This document shows positions 5,259 through 8,892 of a stretch of 8,892 nt of DNA, in pieces; within the stretch, counting starts at the first letter, position 1; every line of letters begins with the position of its first letter. The notes beneath the pieces are model-generated. The model was not told where the DNA came from. It made no database searches and worked only from the letters and a program-made list of their open reading frames with translations. The stretch comes from DATJWY01 sp035500775. GTDB taxonomy: Bacteria; Pseudomonadota; Alphaproteobacteria; Acetobacterales; Acetobacteraceae. The translations under genes were made by a program, and so were the position numbers. The DNA is taken from positions 1 to 8,892 of the forward strand of contig DATJWY010000220.1 in assembly GCA_035500775.1 (NCBI GenBank), given 5' to 3'.

Positions 5259-5878
5259 GCCGCCCCGGCGAGCCCGCCCTTGCTCTCGATGAACGCCGCC
5301 ACGTCCGCCACGCCCTGGCCCGCGCGGATATTGGTGAACAGGAACGGCCGCTCGCCGCGCATCTTGCGTGCGTCGCGGTCCATCACGTCCAGGCTGGCGC
5401 CGACATGCGGGGCGAGGTCGATCTTGTTGATCACCAGCAGGTCGCTGCGGGTGATGCCGGGGCCGCCCTTGCGGGGGATCTTGTCGCCCGCGGAAACGTC
5501 GATGACGTAGATGGTGATGTCGGCCAGCTCGGGGCTGAAGGTCGCCGCGAGATTGTCGCCGCCGCTCTCGATCAGGATGAGGTCGAGCTTGGGGAAACGC
5601 CGGCTCATCTCGGCGACGCCGGCGAGATTGATGCTGGCATCCTCGCGGATGGCGGTGTGCGGGCAGCCGCCGGTCTCGATGCCGAGAATGCGCTCCGGCG
5701 GCAGCGAGCCGGAGCGGGTGAGGAATTCGGCATCCTCCTTGGTGTAGATGTCGTTGGTGATGGCTGCGATGTCGTAGCGGTCGCGGAGCGTCTTGCAGAG
5801 CGCATCCATCAGCGCCGTCTTGCCGGTGCCGACCGGGCCGCCGACGCCCACGCGCAGCGGGCCGTGTTCAGAACTCAT
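5255..5878 (-). CDS. ureG: Urease accessory GTPase UreG
   Basis: SIMIBI-class GTPase that powers nickel insertion into apo-urease together with UreF, UreD and UreE. 207 residues, normal length. P-loop GGPVGTGKT at residues 13-21, ETGGCPHTAIRED at 68-80 with the nickel-binding Cys72-Pro-His74 motif, the switch region ESGGDNLAATFSPEL, IYVIDVSAGDKIPRKGGPG, and the guanine-specificity motif NKID. ATG at 5878 overlaps the ureF stop as ATGA, indicating translational coupling; the much longer open frame upstream of this ATG is antisense-like Arg/Gly-rich sequence inside ureF. Its TGA (5255-5257) overlaps the next ATG in the same way. Unlike some plant and actinobacterial forms it has no long N-terminal His-rich extension. 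Confidence 0.97.
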   Translation of the reverse strand: MSSEHGPLRVGVGGPVGTGKTALMDALCKTLRDRYDIAAITNDIYTKEDAEFLTRSGSLPPERILGIETGGCPHTAIREDASINLAGVAEMSRRFPKLDLILIESGGDNLAATFSPELADITIYVIDVSAGDKIPRKGGPGITRSDLLVINKIDLAPHVGASLDVMDRDARKMRGERPFLFTNIRAGQGVADVAAFIESKGGLAGAA

Positions 5879-6555
5879 GTGCGGAACAACCTCGTATATT
5901 GGGTTTCGTGTCGCATCGCCGCGATGTCGGAGCGGAAGCAGGCGCCGCCGAGATCGTCGAGCCCGGCCCGCCGCGTTTCCGCCGCGACATCGCTCACCAC
6001 GGGCTGCAACGCCGCGAGCACGCGCAGCCCGGCATTCTGACCGAGCGGGATCAGCCGCACCGCCGCCGAGATGACGTTGGCGGCGAAGGCCTGCAGAAAG
6101 CCGGCACAGGCCGCGTCCTCCTCCACCCCGTGCGCGCCCGCGAGCGCGCCGACCGCCACCGGGTAGGCGACGCCGTCCGGCCGCGCGAGCCGGATCAGGA
6201 TCGCCTCCCCGCCCCAGGGCGCGGCGGCGCGCAGGAAGGCGTCGCCCTGGGCCAGCGTTTCCAGCCGGCGCTCCCGGCAGGGCGCGACCGCCGCCGCCAG
6301 CTCGGCGAGTTCGGAGAGCGTCTCCGGCTCGGCCGCGCCGCGCCAGGCGGCGCGCAGCAGGATCGCGTCCGACCAGCCGGCGCCGAGGGTCAGCACGTCG
6401 CGGAGCCAGGCGCGCAAGGTCGCCTCGTCGCGGACGTCGCCGGTTTCCACCGCCCATTCCAGGCCGTGCGAATAGGTATAGCCGCCGGTCGGGAAAGCCG
6501 GGGAGAGCCAGGCGAGCAGCCGGAGCAGGCCCGCCTCAGCGATGCGGGTGGTCAT
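5875..6555 (-). CDS. ureF: Urease accessory protein UreF
   Basis: All-helical protein that bridges UreD and UreG on apo-urease and acts as checkpoint or channel for nickel delivery. 226 residues, normal length. The N-terminus LLRLLAWLSPAFPTGGYTYSHGLEWAVETG matches the family start (L-LSP-P-GG-YS-GLE), the middle has AAVRLIPLGQNAGLRVLAAL, and the C-terminus ends MRHETQYTRLFRT, close to the conserved MRH-TQY-RLFRS tail needed for UreG binding. ATG at 6555 (MTTRIAEAG) is chosen by family length; an in-frame ATG at 6570 is possible, and a longer extension would read through the His-codon tract of ureE. The chosen start overlaps the end of ureE by 20 bases; the stop overlaps the ureG ATG. Confidence 0.95.
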   Translation of the reverse strand: MTTRIAEAGLLRLLAWLSPAFPTGGYTYSHGLEWAVETGDVRDEATLRAWLRDVLTLGAGWSDAILLRAAWRGAAEPETLSELAELAAAVAPCRERRLETLAQGDAFLRAAAPWGGEAILIRLARPDGVAYPVAVGALAGAHGVEEDAACAGFLQAFAANVISAAVRLIPLGQNAGLRVLAALQPVVSDVAAETRRAGLDDLGGACFRSDIAAMRHETQYTRLFRT

Positions 6556-7027
6556 GGTCCGGCGTGTCATGGTGATGATGGTGGTGGCCGTGGCCGCCGC
6601 CGGCATAGGCGCCGTCCTCGGGGTCGAACGGCGCCAGCACGGGCTCGGCGTGGCCGCCAAGGAGCGTCACCATCTCGGCGATGACGTGATCGGCGCGGAT
6701 GCGCAGCCGGTCGCCGAGGAGTTGCACCGGCAGATGCCGGTTGCCGAGATGCCAGGCGATGCGGACCAGCGCGGCCGGATCATGCGCGTGGATTTCCAGC
6801 AGCGCTTCCGGCTCGGCGCGGACGCGGACGATGCCGCCATCCTCCAGCACCAGCCCGTCATCCTGCCGCAGCCGCGTGGCGTGCGGCAGGTCGAGCAACA
6901 AATCGTGCCCGTTCTCGGTGGTCAGCACGATGCGGCGGCGATGACGCATGTCATGGTCCAGCAACACGCTGTCCACTTCACGCGTGGTTTCCCAGTTCCC
7001 AGCAGGCAAAACGAACACGGCTTTCAT
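6536..7027 (-). CDS. ureE: Urease accessory nickel metallochaperone UreE
   Basis: Dimeric chaperone that stores Ni2+ and passes it to UreG. 163 residues. N-terminal beta domain with RRRIVLTTENGHDLLLDLPH (30-49), then the metal-binding domain with AWHLGNRHLPVQL (91-103), where His98 corresponds to the conserved interface nickel ligand (His96 of Klebsiella UreE), and RADHVIAEM (111-119). The C-terminus is a His-rich tail of the Klebsiella type: ten His within residues 146-162, including six in a row at 148-153. ATG at 7027 gives the family N-terminus; no strong ribosome binding site precedes it (GCGGGG only). An upstream extension to 7159 would translate the intergenic repeat and is rejected. 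The 82-base gap to ureC, holding a double-hairpin repeat, is the only real gap in the operon part seen here. Confidence 0.96.
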   Translation of the reverse strand: MKAVFVLPAGNWETTREVDSVLLDHDMRHRRRIVLTTENGHDLLLDLPHATRLRQDDGLVLEDGGIVRVRAEPEALLEIHAHDPAALVRIAWHLGNRHLPVQLLGDRLRIRADHVIAEMVTLLGGHAEPVLAPFDPEDGAYAGGGHGHHHHHHDTPDHDHPHR

Positions 7028-7052
7028 AAGGTACGCCCCGCTAAGTTGCGCC

Positions 7053-7104
7053 GGGGTCCGGGGGGCGGCCTCGCCCCCCGGCGGGGTATGGGGCGGAGCC
7101 CCAT
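7053..7104 (-). repeat. Double-hairpin repeat copy 5, between ureC and ureE
   Basis: Read on the minus strand it begins 5 bases after the ureC stop. Hairpin 1 uses ATGGGGC (7088-7094) with GCCCCAT (7098-7104), loop of three. The linker is ACCCCG. Hairpin 2 uses CCGGGGGGC (7058-7066) with GCCCCCCGG (7073-7081), and one more pair can close the loop. ACCCC follows. The order hairpin-ACCCC-hairpin-ACCCC is the same as at 960-1119 and 4936-5054. There is no T-run, so full termination is unlikely; a role in mRNA stability, partial attenuation or processing inside the operon is possible. Confidence 0.65.
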
Positions 7105-7109
7105 CTCGG

Positions 7110-8815
<1,706 letters not shown>

Positions 8816-8816
<1 letters not shown>

Positions 8817-8892
8817 TAGCCGAGGTCTCCCATGATCGCGCCGCGAAAGCCTTGCACGCGCCGCGCGCCGCGGAACGGCACCAGCGTCACGT
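8816..8892 (-). CDS. ureB: Urease beta subunit UreB, C-terminal end only
   Basis: The last 24 residues, VTLVPFRGARRVQGFRGAIM then GDLG, and a TAA at 8816-8818 sharing its last base with the ureC ATG. This matches the UreB C-terminal pattern V-LV-F-G-R-V-GF-G--MG-L and the expected ureA-ureB-ureC order. The rest lies beyond the right edge, so nothing can be said about a possible UreA-UreB fusion. UreB helps form the active-site flap region in the (UreABC)3 assembly. Confidence 0.93.

Noticed and set aside
5879..6457. Long N-terminal extension of ureG (400-codon frame)
   Set aside because: The extra part is an out-of-frame reading of ureF, extremely rich in Arg/Gly/Ala; UreG families start just before the P-loop as at 5878.
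960..7104. Repeated palindromes as a CRISPR array
   Set aside because: Copies are kilobases apart or in inverted pairs, spacing is irregular, repeats are not identical and there are no cas genes.

Overview
The window is high-GC DNA that looks like an alphaproteobacterium, most likely Acetobacteraceae or a close relative. That placement is inferred from GC content, the protein sequences and the style of the GC-rich palindromic intergenic repeats; there is no rRNA or other firm taxonomic marker. Most of the content is ordinary chromosomal housekeeping and accessory metabolism. I see no phage, CRISPR array, defence system, tRNA or rRNA.

Layout: (1) 1-957, plus strand, the 3' part of chorismate synthase (aroC). 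(2) 960-1119, two copies of a double-hairpin repeat facing each other between convergent genes. (3) 1125-2246, minus strand, an Old Yellow Enzyme flavin ene-reductase, divergent from (4) a LysR-type regulator at 2312-3301, plus strand; the 65-base gap between them carries dyad operator-like motifs. (5) 3364-4717, minus strand, four small genes: an entericidin-like lipoprotein, a Gly-rich hydrophobic 59-residue protein, a CsbD-family protein and a secreted DUF2147 protein. Together they look like a small envelope and stress group. (6) 4899-5090, a 192-bp inverted-repeat element made of two facing double-hairpin copies, which ends a GNAT acetyltransferase reading frame. (7) 5070-8892, minus strand, a urease operon read in the order ureB (3' end only), ureC, ureE, ureF, ureG, truncated GNAT, with tight overlaps at most junctions and one double-hairpin repeat between ureC and ureE.

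The urease genes form one functional unit: UreB and UreC belong to the nickel enzyme that hydrolyses urea, and UreE, UreF and UreG deliver nickel. UreA and UreD are not in view and probably lie beyond the right edge. The LysR protein probably controls the ene-reductase. The least explained part of the window is the repeat family, seen as five copies at three loci and always between genes: as a back-to-back terminator, as a mobile-looking inverted pair that cuts a gene short, and inside the urease transcript.
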